Shown here: positions 20,993 to 28,586 of the stretch, piece by piece
Numbering within the stretch: position 1 is the first letter of the stretch
Layout: every line of letters starts with the position of its first letter
Virus record (IMG/VR): IMGVR_UViG_3300005613_003244
Span: 1 to 49,560 of that record
Strand: one strand, 5' to 3'
Origin: a virus
Length of the DNA: 49,560 bases
Program-made: the position numbers and the translations under genes
Notes under the pieces: model-generated
What the model was told of the DNA's origin: nothing
Seen by the model: the letters and a program-made list of their open reading frames with translations, nothing else
Database searches by the model: none

Positions 20993-21154
20993 ATGAATAG
21001 TAAGAGTTATTTTCTTGTTGGTGCTTTCGCCAGTTTTTGCCTTAGCGTTGGCATTTGGTTTCTTGGAACTCCAGAAGTCGCTAAGGAGCAAGGCATTTTT
21101 GTGGGTCTTTGGGTTCCGAGTATTCTATCACTAGGAAGTTATTTTAATGAGTGA
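20993..21154 (+). CDS. Small two-helix membrane protein, 53 aa
   Basis: The ATG at 20993 (MNSKSYFLVGAFASFCLSVG) is preferred to the earlier frame start, which lies next to the tRNA. Two hydrophobic segments flank GTPEVAKEQGIFVG; the string EQGIFVGLWVPSILSLG resembles a conserved small phage membrane protein. It overlaps the next gene by eight bases. Confidence 0.7.
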   Translation: MNSKSYFLVGAFASFCLSVGIWFLGTPEVAKEQGIFVGLWVPSILSLGSYFNE

Positions 21155-21293
21155 TTTCGCATTATTTGTTTGCGGAGTTGTGGTTACGCTCATCGTTGGG
21201 ATGGGCGTAATTACAAGCCAGGTTTTTATGGGGTATAGACAATTTATGGCACAGGGGATTAATAGTGATGACAAAATCAAACAGACTATGTAA
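21147..21293 (+). CDS. Small membrane protein, 48 aa
   Basis: One transmembrane helix (about residues 4-28, FALFVCGVVVTLIVGMGVIT) followed by a polar tail (YRQFMAQGINSDDKIKQ). It overlaps both neighbours. Probably works with the preceding membrane protein; role unknown. Confidence 0.6.
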   Translation: MSDFALFVCGVVVTLIVGMGVITSQVFMGYRQFMAQGINSDDKIKQTM

Positions 21294-21588
21294 TTGTTAT
21301 GTGCAAAATACTTCTGATAAATCTCACTTTAAAGCATTTGAAATTGTTACCTGTAGAGAAATGCCTGATTATGAGGGAGGAACAATTATAGAAGAAGTTA
21401 AAACTGCTGAAGAGTTTCTGAACACCGATGAAGAGGCTTTAGACGATCCTTTCTATAGGATATATGCCATATATAAAGACGGCGCTTTTAAAGCCAGAAA
21501 AGCTATAGGTGATTTTCATAATATAGTGGATGCAACTATTTTTCTTGAAGAAATTACTGGTAATAAAGTCTATATTTATTCTTACTAA
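21268..21588 (+). CDS. Hypothetical protein, 106 aa
   Basis: The ATG at 21268 is preceded by GGGGATT and overlaps the membrane gene. Acidic alpha/beta protein with CNCYVQNTSDKSHFKAFEIV and KTAEEFLNTDEEAL...FYRIYAIYKDGAFKARKAIG. It resembles small phage proteins with a ferredoxin-like pattern; no family could be named. It ends on the next ATG. Confidence 0.6.
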   Translation: MTKSNRLCNCYVQNTSDKSHFKAFEIVTCREMPDYEGGTIIEEVKTAEEFLNTDEEALDDPFYRIYAIYKDGAFKARKAIGDFHNIVDATIFLEEITGNKVYIYSY

Positions 21589-22142
21589 TGATCAATAACA
21601 ATTATTCTGTAGACACCAGTTGGTGTGACTCTGGTGGTTACTGTGACTTTATGCCAATCAAAGGTCACAAAGATTTAGGCTTTAAAAACTTTAAGAATAA
21701 AAGCAGAGCAAAAAAAGCCTGGAACTTTCAACATATATTATCAAAATACAATCTGGCCCCACGACTAATAACACCATTATGCAAAATACCTTACTCATAT
21801 GATTTGGAGGTTCTCAAAGTATGGGAGCCCAAATATTCTATTACTGATTGGGGTTTTGTTACTCAAAAGGCTATTATGCTAGAAGAAGAAGATAAGCCTA
21901 TGAGGAGACTGCAAAATTTAGTGGATAAAATTTATGAAAAGACCTGTATCAAATTTTGGGACTGTCATTGGACAAATGTGGGCTATATTAAATATAAAGG
22001 TAGAAACAAGCTAGTTTGCATAGATACTGGTGAAGAAAGTTTTCAAGGGTATGCTAATGCTTGGGCCTATGAAGAACCTGGGCCAAAATGTCCATATTGT
22101 AATATCTATGCTTGTGAGTGTTCAACAGTATTTACGGAATAA
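21588..22142 (+). CDS. Hypothetical protein with kinase-like C-terminal motifs
   Basis: 184 residues. The segment FWDCHWTNVGYI followed about ten residues later by LVCIDTGEESF resembles the catalytic loop (HxxN-type) and the metal-binding D-x-G of protein-kinase-like folds. The N-terminal half has SRAKKAWNFQHILSKYNLAPR, reminiscent of lobe packing, but no Gly-rich loop or clear Lys. A C-terminal CPYCNIYACEC could bind zinc. Treated as unknown, with a tentative kinase-like relation. Confidence 0.55.
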   Translation: MINNNYSVDTSWCDSGGYCDFMPIKGHKDLGFKNFKNKSRAKKAWNFQHILSKYNLAPRLITPLCKIPYSYDLEVLKVWEPKYSITDWGFVTQKAIMLEEEDKPMRRLQNLVDKIYEKTCIKFWDCHWTNVGYIKYKGRNKLVCIDTGEESFQGYANAWAYEEPGPKCPYCNIYACECSTVFTE

Positions 22143-22153
22143 AGGATAAATTT

Positions 22154-22474
22154 ATGCCATATATTGACGAAGAAGAAAGAAAAGAATTAGATCAATCTAT
22201 TAAAATAATGGTTGAATCTATATTGGATAATAAAACATCATTAAATAATCCTCAAGACTTCAGTAATTTTTTAGGACGTATCAACTACTGTTTTTCTAGA
22301 ATAATTATGGGTGTTATGAGAAATATTTCATATAAGAATATAGCAATGGCTACTGGTGTATTAGAAAATATAAAACAAGAATTCTATCGCAGAATAGCTG
22401 CTCCTTATGAAGAGTTAAGAATCAGAGAAAATGGAGATATCAAAGAATATAGGAGATTAAGCAATGACCGATAA
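22154..22474 (+). CDS. DUF6899-like phage protein
   Basis: The ATG at 22154 follows AAAGGA with good spacing. 106 residues: MPYIDEEERKELDQSIKIMV, later FLGRINYCFSRIIMGVM and GVLENIKQEFYRRIAAPYEELRIRENGD, which match a family widespread in large phages and annotated as DUF6899. All-helical, function unknown. It overlaps the next gene by 11 bases. Confidence 0.78.
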   Translation: MPYIDEEERKELDQSIKIMVESILDNKTSLNNPQDFSNFLGRINYCFSRIIMGVMRNISYKNIAMATGVLENIKQEFYRRIAAPYEELRIRENGDIKEYRRLSNDR

Positions 22475-22712
22475 ATTGATAGAGCAGTTAAAAAAACATA
22501 TAGATAAAAATCATAAAGACTTAATCACAAAATATAATGTTCTTGTAAAAAGAACCAATAGTATAATTACTAGTCTTTCTAAAATAGACGAAAAGTTAAA
22601 TTATTTGGTAGAAACTATGTCTATGTTTGAATTAGTTGAAGAAGATGAGGAGGAAGAATTCGATCCATATCATGTTGATCCAGAAGATTATGAAGATCCA
22701 GAAACAGATTAA
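22464..22712 (+). CDS. Coiled-coil protein with acidic tail, 82 aa
   Basis: Residues about 5-55 form a long coiled coil (LIEQLKKHIDKNHKDLITKY...), followed by a strongly acidic, Asp/Glu/Pro-rich tail (VEEDEEEEFDPYHVDPEDYE). This may be a protein-protein adaptor. The gene ends three bases before the rIIA promoter. Confidence 0.65.
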   Translation: MTDKLIEQLKKHIDKNHKDLITKYNVLVKRTNSIITSLSKIDEKLNYLVETMSMFELVEEDEEEEFDPYHVDPEDYEDPETD

Positions 22713-22715
22713 TGC

Positions 22716-22744
22716 TTGACAACACAGGAAGCCGATGGTATACT
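22716..22744 (+). promoter_or_regulatory. Sigma-70 type promoter for rIIA-rIIB
   Basis: TTGACA (22716-22721), a 17-base spacer with GAAGCCGATGG and TATACT (22739-22744). The leader repeats ATCACAGGAC...TTTTTGGAGACTACATAG, close to that of the glycosylase gene at 16 kb. Confidence 0.88.
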
Positions 22745-22786
22745 TAGGCTATCACAGGACAATTTCAATTTTTGGAGACTACATAG

Positions 22787-25411
22787 ATGAAACTTGCAGA
22801 TCGTACCGTTGAGATTCACAGCCGTGGCATGGATAGTACCAATCAGTTCACCATCGCCCAGACTAGCAAAATGTTTAAAATCCTTTCGGACTCTCTATAT
22901 TCCGATAAGGTTATGGCAGTCATCAGAGAACTGTCTACTAATGCTTATGACGCTCATGTTGCAGCAGGTAACAAGAATCCTTTTAAGGTAATTCTTCCTA
23001 CTCAGGCCAATCCTAATTTTACGGTGCGTGATTATGGTACTGGGCTTAGTCAAAAGGACATGGAGGAACTGTATACCACATATGGTGCGTCCAATAAGAA
23101 TGACAGTAACGATTTTACTGGCTGCCTTGGTCTTGGTTCTAAGAGTCCATTTGCTTATACTAAGAGTTTTAGTACCACCTCTTACTATAATGGCAAAGCG
23201 TACAACTACATAGCGGCTATGGATGAAAATGGAGTACCTAGTCTAAATCTTTTTGGGATTAGTGATACTAGCGAACCTAATGGTCTTGAAATTAGTTTTG
23301 GTGTTAAGCATTATGATTTTGGTGAGTTTTCTCATAAGGCTAAAAGAATTTTTCACTACTTTAAGACCAAGCCTATTATTGAAGGTGGTACAGAAGATAG
23401 TCTTATTGACCATTCATATTCTCACCATAACTATGTGATTGATGGTGACGGGTGGAAGGTTGGCAGGCTATCTGCGGACTACAATCAATTCCCCAGTTCT
23501 TCTAACAATGCTGGTGGAGTTGTTGCGGTCATGGGCAATATCGCCTATCCTGTTAGTTCTGATAAAATTATTGGTGAAGAAGAAGAAACTACCAATAGTA
23601 ATATTCAAAAGTGGAATCGAACTTTCAAAAGGGCGGATGTTGATAACTGGAAGAATCTAGTCAGAGAAATTCTTAATGCTGGACTATATCTGCAAATCCA
23701 ATTTGATATTGGTGAATTGGAGATGGATGTTAGTCGTGAGGGCTTGCAGTACACAAAGAATGTAATCAATGTGCTGCGTAAAAAGACTCAAGAAATTTAT
23801 CTTCAACTCAAAGAAGATATGACCACTAAGGTCGCAGAATCTAAGACTTTGATAGAAGCATATCAGACATACTATAACCTGAGTGATCTTGCTGGTGGGT
23901 ATAGTGCGGGTGCTAGTTGGACTGATCCTGACGGGAATAAGCACGAACTGTCTAGTGGCAAAGACCTTGAATACAAACTTGGAAAGCACAAGCAACTATA
24001 TGCTATGAATTTTAGGTCTGGCACATATCGTAGTCGCAGACTTGTTTATCTAACAGATAAAATCCATAGTGAGACTCTTAACGGTAAAGGTAGCAACTAC
24101 TACTGGAACGCATCAACTAGAAAAGATAAGATTGTATTTTTCCAGTGTGATACTAGAAGTGCCGAGAGTGCCAAGACGATAGTCACAAAGTATTGCAATC
24201 TCAATAATTGTTTTGGTTATCTTATGGTTGATAGTGAAAATCCTGAGACTGATTCTGATAAGGGTTTTGACGATCTTATCAAGGATGTTGGTGCTGATAA
24301 TATTCTCAAGGTTTCAGATTATCGTAGTCTAATGAGGTCTGGGACTCGCAAAAGCGGTGGAGTCTCTGGTAGGATTAGTGCTGATGAAATCTTTATTATC
24401 TCAAATTCTAAAGATTGTGATAGTCACTGTAGTCGCCTGTCTGGTAAAGTCCTTAATGATTCTGATCATCTTAGAGAATTGTCTGAAGAATTGCTTAATA
24501 GTCTGGAGGATAGTGACCAGATCCTATATATTCCAATGACTAGATATGCGGCAGAAGAAGGTTGCATCAGTATCTACAATGTATACAGAAGATTGCTGCA
24601 TAAAGAAGAGGACGGTTTGCTAACTAAGATTTGCAAAAATAAGAATGTGTTTGCAATCAAGAAGGCTTCTGTTGATAAACTCAAGAAGCAAGGATATAAT
24701 CTTGTAGACTTTACCAAGTGGATTAAGCCTAGAGTAGATCATCTTGTTAAAAAGTTTTCTAAGGCAACAGCCAAGTATGAAGCCATCATGAATTATTGTC
24801 AGAATCAATATAGTTCTGATGATGAATCTTCTAAAACAAGATGGAATAATACTCATACAGACAGAAGAATAGCATATCATGTTATTAATATGTGCGGGTT
24901 TAACTATCGAGAGATTATCCAAAACTCTACACTTTCAGACCTTGTAGATCAATGGATGGTGATGGAATTTTTCACAAACCATGTAATGAGTGATGAAAAG
25001 TTCAAGAGTCTTGATAATAATGATTATCTTGCTCACATGACAAAGATTTTGCACAAATATGGTTTGAACGGTTGTGATCCAGCCAAGATTAAAGAGAACC
25101 ATGTAAAACTTATGGCTCTTTATGCCCAGATTGGGCAGGTGTACGGTTCATATGATGAGTTTGAAATGTCGGAAAATGTATCGAAATATACTAACAAGAT
25201 TGGCAAAATGTCAGACCTGAGAAAAAATCTTCAAGCAGAGGTTGACAAATCACCGATGTTGAAGTATATTGTTAGTGCGGTCGATGAAGAAAGCATCCAA
25301 GAGATCGGAAGCAAACCATTAACAGCAGACGGTTACTATGGATACAAGAGTGACTGGTATGCTAACAATGATCGTGAGAGTTTGGGTAAGGATTTAGGTA
25401 AATTGGTTTAA
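22787..25411 (+). CDS. rIIA: rIIA-like protein (GHKL ATPase fold)
   Basis: 874 residues, larger than T4 rIIA (about 725). The N-terminal GHKL ATPase shows the N-box ELSTNAYDAH (Asn52), the DYGTG box (82-86) and CLGLGSKSPFAYTKSF (113-128), as in rIIA and GyrB/Hsp90/MutL-like enzymes. The long C-terminal part is unlike common domains. rIIA, with rIIB, is membrane associated in T4 and needed to overcome the lambda Rex exclusion system; the exact biochemistry is unknown. It is followed 27 bases later by rIIB under the same promoter. Confidence 0.9.
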   Translation: MKLADRTVEIHSRGMDSTNQFTIAQTSKMFKILSDSLYSDKVMAVIRELSTNAYDAHVAAGNKNPFKVILPTQANPNFTVRDYGTGLSQKDMEELYTTYGASNKNDSNDFTGCLGLGSKSPFAYTKSFSTTSYYNGKAYNYIAAMDENGVPSLNLFGISDTSEPNGLEISFGVKHYDFGEFSHKAKRIFHYFKTKPIIEGGTEDSLIDHSYSHHNYVIDGDGWKVGRLSADYNQFPSSSNNAGGVVAVMGNIAYPVSSDKIIGEEEETTNSNIQKWNRTFKRADVDNWKNLVREILNAGLYLQIQFDIGELEMDVSREGLQYTKNVINVLRKKTQEIYLQLKEDMTTKVAESKTLIEAYQTYYNLSDLAGGYSAGASWTDPDGNKHELSSGKDLEYKLGKHKQLYAMNFRSGTYRSRRLVYLTDKIHSETLNGKGSNYYWNASTRKDKIVFFQCDTRSAESAKTIVTKYCNLNNCFGYLMVDSENPETDSDKGFDDLIKDVGADNILKVSDYRSLMRSGTRKSGGVSGRISADEIFIISNSKDCDSHCSRLSGKVLNDSDHLRELSEELLNSLEDSDQILYIPMTRYAAEEGCISIYNVYRRLLHKEEDGLLTKICKNKNVFAIKKASVDKLKKQGYNLVDFTKWIKPRVDHLVKKFSKATAKYEAIMNYCQNQYSSDDESSKTRWNNTHTDRRIAYHVINMCGFNYREIIQNSTLSDLVDQWMVMEFFTNHVMSDEKFKSLDNNDYLAHMTKILHKYGLNGCDPAKIKENHVKLMALYAQIGQVYGSYDEFEMSENVSKYTNKIGKMSDLRKNLQAEVDKSPMLKYIVSAVDEESIQEIGSKPLTADGYYGYKSDWYANNDRESLGKDLGKLV

Positions 25412-25438
25412 GGGTTTTTAATCACAGGAGTTTTAATA

Positions 25439-26272
25439 ATGAGCGTTCCTTTTATGTGGGTTGATGGTAATCTGACGGTGATCTTGGCTAACAAGGCTCA
25501 CCAAGTTCTTCCAGATCATACAAATTACAAGTTGATTCTGGAGGCTCTGCCAACTGCAACAGAAGATGAGTTGTTGGGATTGGTAGACATTGAAAAGGCA
25601 GTTGCCAATTATAGCAACGGTCAGGTTGAAGTGAAGAACGGGCGAGTTCTCTTTGAGGGCGAAGAAGTTCATGGAAGTATCAGTAAGAGAATTCTAGAGT
25701 TTATGAGCAAGGGTCTGCCGTTTGAGCCTCTCGTAAATTTCTTGAAGAATCTTATGGAGAATCCAAGTATGCAGAGTCAGACTGAACTGTATGACTTCTT
25801 GGAGCATGAAAATCTTCCTATTACTGAAGATGGACATTTCCTTGCATATAAGGCTGTAACCTCAGGATTCAAGGATAAATATCGCGGAACTTTTGACAAC
25901 AGAGTAGGTCAAGTTTGCACAATGCGTCGAGCCAAGGTAGACGATAATCGCTCTGTTGGATGCTCACAGGGACTTCATGCTGGAGCATTGAACTATGTGG
26001 CATCATACGGAAGTGTTGAGGCTGGGGATAAAATTGTTATCGTTAAGATTAATCCTCAAGATGTTGTCAGTGTTCCTAGTGACTGTAATTGCGAGAAACT
26101 TCGCACTTGCAGATATGAAGTAGTCGGTGAATATCAGGGTGAATTGCTCAAGCCTCTTTACAAGAGTGAGTTTGCCGAAGATGAATACCATGATGATGAA
26201 GATGATAACATCTATGACCAGTATGATGAAGATTACTGGGATCAGTATGATGAAGATGACGAAGATTATTGA
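25439..26272 (+). CDS. rIIB: rIIB-like protein
   Basis: 277 residues. The conserved rIIB core is evident: ENLPITEDGHFLAYKAVTSGFKDKY, then VGQVCTMRRAKVDDNRSVGCSQGLHAG and VIVKINPQDVVSVPSDC, then EKLRTCRYEVVGEY. The leader carries TCACAGGAG. The C-terminal 35 residues are an Asp/Glu/Tyr repeat tail (YDEDYWDQYDEDDEDY) that is not usual in T4 rIIB. It probably pairs with the rIIA product. Confidence 0.9.
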   Translation: MSVPFMWVDGNLTVILANKAHQVLPDHTNYKLILEALPTATEDELLGLVDIEKAVANYSNGQVEVKNGRVLFEGEEVHGSISKRILEFMSKGLPFEPLVNFLKNLMENPSMQSQTELYDFLEHENLPITEDGHFLAYKAVTSGFKDKYRGTFDNRVGQVCTMRRAKVDDNRSVGCSQGLHAGALNYVASYGSVEAGDKIVIVKINPQDVVSVPSDCNCEKLRTCRYEVVGEYQGELLKPLYKSEFAEDEYHDDEDDNIYDQYDEDYWDQYDEDDEDY

Positions 26273-26306
26273 TTCTGTGATTGGAAGGGTGAGCATTTTG
26301 GGCTAT

Positions 26307-26330
26307 GGTGGTTCGATCCCGCCACATCCT
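26307..26330 (+). other. tRNA 3'-half-like remnant in the 26273-26430 gap
   Basis: GGTGG-TTCGATC-CCGCC (26307-26323) is a perfect T arm with the usual TTCGATC loop, followed by ACATCCT as a 3' acceptor strand. No matching 5' acceptor AGGATGT, anticodon stem or D arm could be built upstream. It may be the leftover of a tRNA gene. Apart from this and the GAGG site for the primase, I see nothing in this 158-base gap. Confidence 0.35.
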
Positions 26331-26430
26331 CTGCAACTAGATTCTTGTATCTGCTTTTGGTAGGAGTGTTTTCTGCCCCAGAGACAAATAACTTTCGATT
26401 TTAGATTAAGTACATTGAGGAAAATTTATT

Positions 26431-27669
26431 ATGGGAAATTTTAGTAGTGATTTGGGTTTTAATCCATTTGACAAGAACAAAGATGCAGGCATCAGTCTTA
26501 GTAAGATGGTAATTTTTTTTGATTCTTTTTCACAAACCCACATCTTTTGTCACAACGGTAATCCTCGCAAGAAAATTAGTAGTATGCAACATACTAGCCA
26601 TCTAAACGAGGTAATTGCAGCAAACAATAAGGGTTCTGATGCTTACTTTTATGTAAATGGTGGACGTAAGCAATATGCGATAAATAAAATTGCCGCCTGC
26701 TTCTGTGATATGGATGCTGGGCGTGATGAAGAAGGCAAGTATTTTAAGCCTAGTGTAGTAATGAAGCACAAGGAGAGGTTCCTCCAGAAGATCAATGAAT
26801 TTCCTGTGCCTCCTAGTTGGGTTGTAGATACTCGTAACGGTTATCAGTGTTACTGGATTCTTAATCCAAATGATCGTCAAGTTAATAAAACAACATGGAA
26901 GGGTGTACAGAAAAAGTTGGCTAATCATTTTGGTGGAGATCCTCTCGCCATTAAGATTAATCAGATTTTTCGAGTACCTTATACTTGGTGGCGTAAAGGT
27001 TGGGAGGGTAAGGCTCCTTACTTTACCAGTATCCTAAAAGGCAGCACGGGTTATGCTATGGGTTTTAATGATCTCAAGAACGCTCTTGAAGGAACATCGG
27101 CAAATATTGACTATAGAAAAATCAATAAGAGCAGCAATGCTTGGTTTGATGCTTGGAAGGTAGTCTCTGACGAGGCTGCTGCTAATGGTACTCCAGTAGA
27201 AAAAATGAGTTATCAAGATCAAAAACAATTGCATCGTAAAGTTGCTGATATTGTTTTTCAAGCATCTCATGGTCAAGAAGCACCAATCATTAACAGTCAA
27301 GAGTATACTCCTGATTATAGGAACCCTAATGATAGCGGTTCTATTACCGACCATGCAAAAGCTGTACTTAAAACAATTAGTCAGGATAGGGTTGACGAGT
27401 TGGTGAATAAGTATGGGGATAACAGAACCACTGGTGAGCCTCAACCAGTAACCTCTATCGCCGGTTCTGATATGCCTGTGTATGATCCACACAAAGTGCT
27501 TCCTAGCGTCGATTTAAATGCTGACACTCAGCAGACCTTCCTTTTAAAGAAAACCGTAGAGTTCCTCAACCAAGTCTCTACACCGCTATGGTTCAGTAAG
27601 AATCACTTCCTGAGTAGAGCGGCTAGGGAACTTGCTGACGAGATTAGCGATAAGTTCTGTGTGGGTTGA
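26431..27669 (+). CDS. AEP-superfamily (RepB/D5-like) DNA primase
   Basis: 412 residues. The archaeo-eukaryotic primase core shows motif I as CFCDMDAGRD (the DxD metal site), motif II region as WVVDTRNGYQCYWIL and motif III as INQIFRVPYTWW (Arg). This layout matches primases of the RepB/primase-polymerase group in plasmids and large phages. It would make primers for phage replication. The C-terminal 200 residues show no helicase motif, so the helicase must be separate. It follows the rII operon and precedes RuvB-like and other DNA genes. Confidence 0.78.
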   Translation: MGNFSSDLGFNPFDKNKDAGISLSKMVIFFDSFSQTHIFCHNGNPRKKISSMQHTSHLNEVIAANNKGSDAYFYVNGGRKQYAINKIAACFCDMDAGRDEEGKYFKPSVVMKHKERFLQKINEFPVPPSWVVDTRNGYQCYWILNPNDRQVNKTTWKGVQKKLANHFGGDPLAIKINQIFRVPYTWWRKGWEGKAPYFTSILKGSTGYAMGFNDLKNALEGTSANIDYRKINKSSNAWFDAWKVVSDEAAANGTPVEKMSYQDQKQLHRKVADIVFQASHGQEAPIINSQEYTPDYRNPNDSGSITDHAKAVLKTISQDRVDELVNKYGDNRTTGEPQPVTSIAGSDMPVYDPHKVLPSVDLNADTQQTFLLKKTVEFLNQVSTPLWFSKNHFLSRAARELADEISDKFCVG

Positions 27670-27694
27670 TTTTGAAGTGGCTACGGGGTATAAT
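27666..27694 (+). promoter_or_regulatory. Weak sigma-70-like promoter overlapping a hairpin
   Basis: TTGATT (27666-27671), a 17-base spacer and TATAAT (27689-27694). The -10 box is preceded by GGGG and lies in the left arm of an inverted repeat, so either the promoter or the hairpin could be the working element. Confidence 0.4.
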
Positions 27695-27730
27695 GTAGTA
27701 TTCCGTTATACCTCGTAGTCCTTCATTTTT
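27681..27730 (+). terminator. Hairpin with following T-rich tract after primase gene
   Basis: CTACGGGGTATAA (27681-27693) pairs with TTATACCTCGTAG (27706-27718), with one G-U pair and a 12-base loop. It is followed by TCCTTCATTTTT. The 13-bp stem and T tract suit an intrinsic terminator just after the primase stop. Because the left arm also contains TATAAT, an operator role is an alternative. Confidence 0.5.
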
Positions 27731-27742
27731 CTGGAGAAAATT

Positions 27743-28159
27743 ATGCATCAAGAACCAGAGCATGAAGATTACGACGATGACGATTATAACTTTTATCCAC
27801 ATCAAGATAATCAAGACAATAATAATATTCCATTTTCTTTTGACTGGAATACTTGGGAAATGTGGTTATCAGATGTTTTGAAAGAAATTATTCAGCAAGA
27901 AAACATTGAAGGTAATACTTGGACTTTTACTTTTCCAAACTACTCTTCGCAAAAGAAAAACAAAAAGAAACAAAATCCAGAACTTAACAACAATATTTTA
28001 TATTTTGGAAAAAATCAATATGATGAAGCAATTTGGAAAACTAAGTATTTTATCTGCAACTATTTTGACATACAATATAAAAATCATTTTATGGCTCATG
28101 CTGCACATATTATTAAACAACCTAATTATTACCGCTCTATGTTTGATATACTGAATTAA
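27743..28159 (+). CDS. Hypothetical acidic protein, 138 aa
   Basis: TCTGGAGAAAATT precedes the ATG. The first 30 residues are an Asp/Glu/Tyr/Asn-rich disordered tail, then NTWEMWLSDVLKEIIQQENIEG with a helix, a Lys-rich linker (KKNKKKQNPELN) and a C-terminal helix pair containing CNYFDIQYKNHFMAHAAHII. No family was recognised. It sits between primase and the RuvB-like gene, so a replication accessory is conceivable. Confidence 0.65.
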   Translation: MHQEPEHEDYDDDDYNFYPHQDNQDNNNIPFSFDWNTWEMWLSDVLKEIIQQENIEGNTWTFTFPNYSSQKKNKKKQNPELNNNILYFGKNQYDEAIWKTKYFICNYFDIQYKNHFMAHAAHIIKQPNYYRSMFDILN

Positions 28160-28169
28160 GGATCTTTAT

Positions 28170-28586
28170 ATGAATAATAATGAATGGCTAGAAATACACA
28201 ACATAAAAGAATTTACAGATTTTATTAGAAATATAGTCTATGTTAGTTTTTTAGACTCTACAGAAGATGAAGAAACCTATGAGATAGATATTTCCAAGAG
28301 TTTTGAAACTCTTACAAAAGCAGAAAAAGAGGAAATGGAGGAAGTCCTAAATACAAAGGAATGTTCTAACATTATATTAGAAAATTCTAGAAGATTAAAA
28401 AATAAGAAAACCAAAAAGATAAAGTATCTCATAAACGACCAGCTTTTACACAAAATTATTGAAAGCATAAACCAAAGAATGGTAAGCAATATTATTGCTA
28501 AGCTAGTTAAAAAGGGTGTTTTAGAGTCTGCTTTTGATGAAGAAAAAAACGATTTTGTATTTTGGAACAAAGAAAAGGACAAGTAA
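28170..28586 (+). CDS. Hypothetical protein with winged-helix-like end, 138 aa
   Basis: Helical N-terminus (WLEIHNIKEFTDFIRNIVYVSF), acidic middle, and a C-terminal block LLHKIIESINQRMVSNIIAKLVKKGVLESAFDEEKNDFVFW that reads like a winged helix with a terminal beta wing. It overlaps the RuvB-like gene start by one base, suggesting coupled expression. It may be a DNA-binding accessory; the family is unnamed. Confidence 0.65.
   Translation: MNNNEWLEIHNIKEFTDFIRNIVYVSFLDSTEDEETYEIDISKSFETLTKAEKEEMEEVLNTKECSNIILENSRRLKNKKTKKIKYLINDQLLHKIIESINQRMVSNIIAKLVKKGVLESAFDEEKNDFVFWNKEKDK

Noticed and set aside
22794-24539. Several 60-73 residue plus-strand frames inside rIIA
   Set aside because: They lie in alternate frames of an 874-residue gene with clear GHKL motifs, and lack ribosome sites and any recognisable pattern.
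26252-26332. Complete tRNA gene between rIIB and primase
   Set aside because: The T arm is good, but no anticodon stem or D arm can be formed; the best 5' acceptor match leaves an unpaired base and lies inside rIIB.
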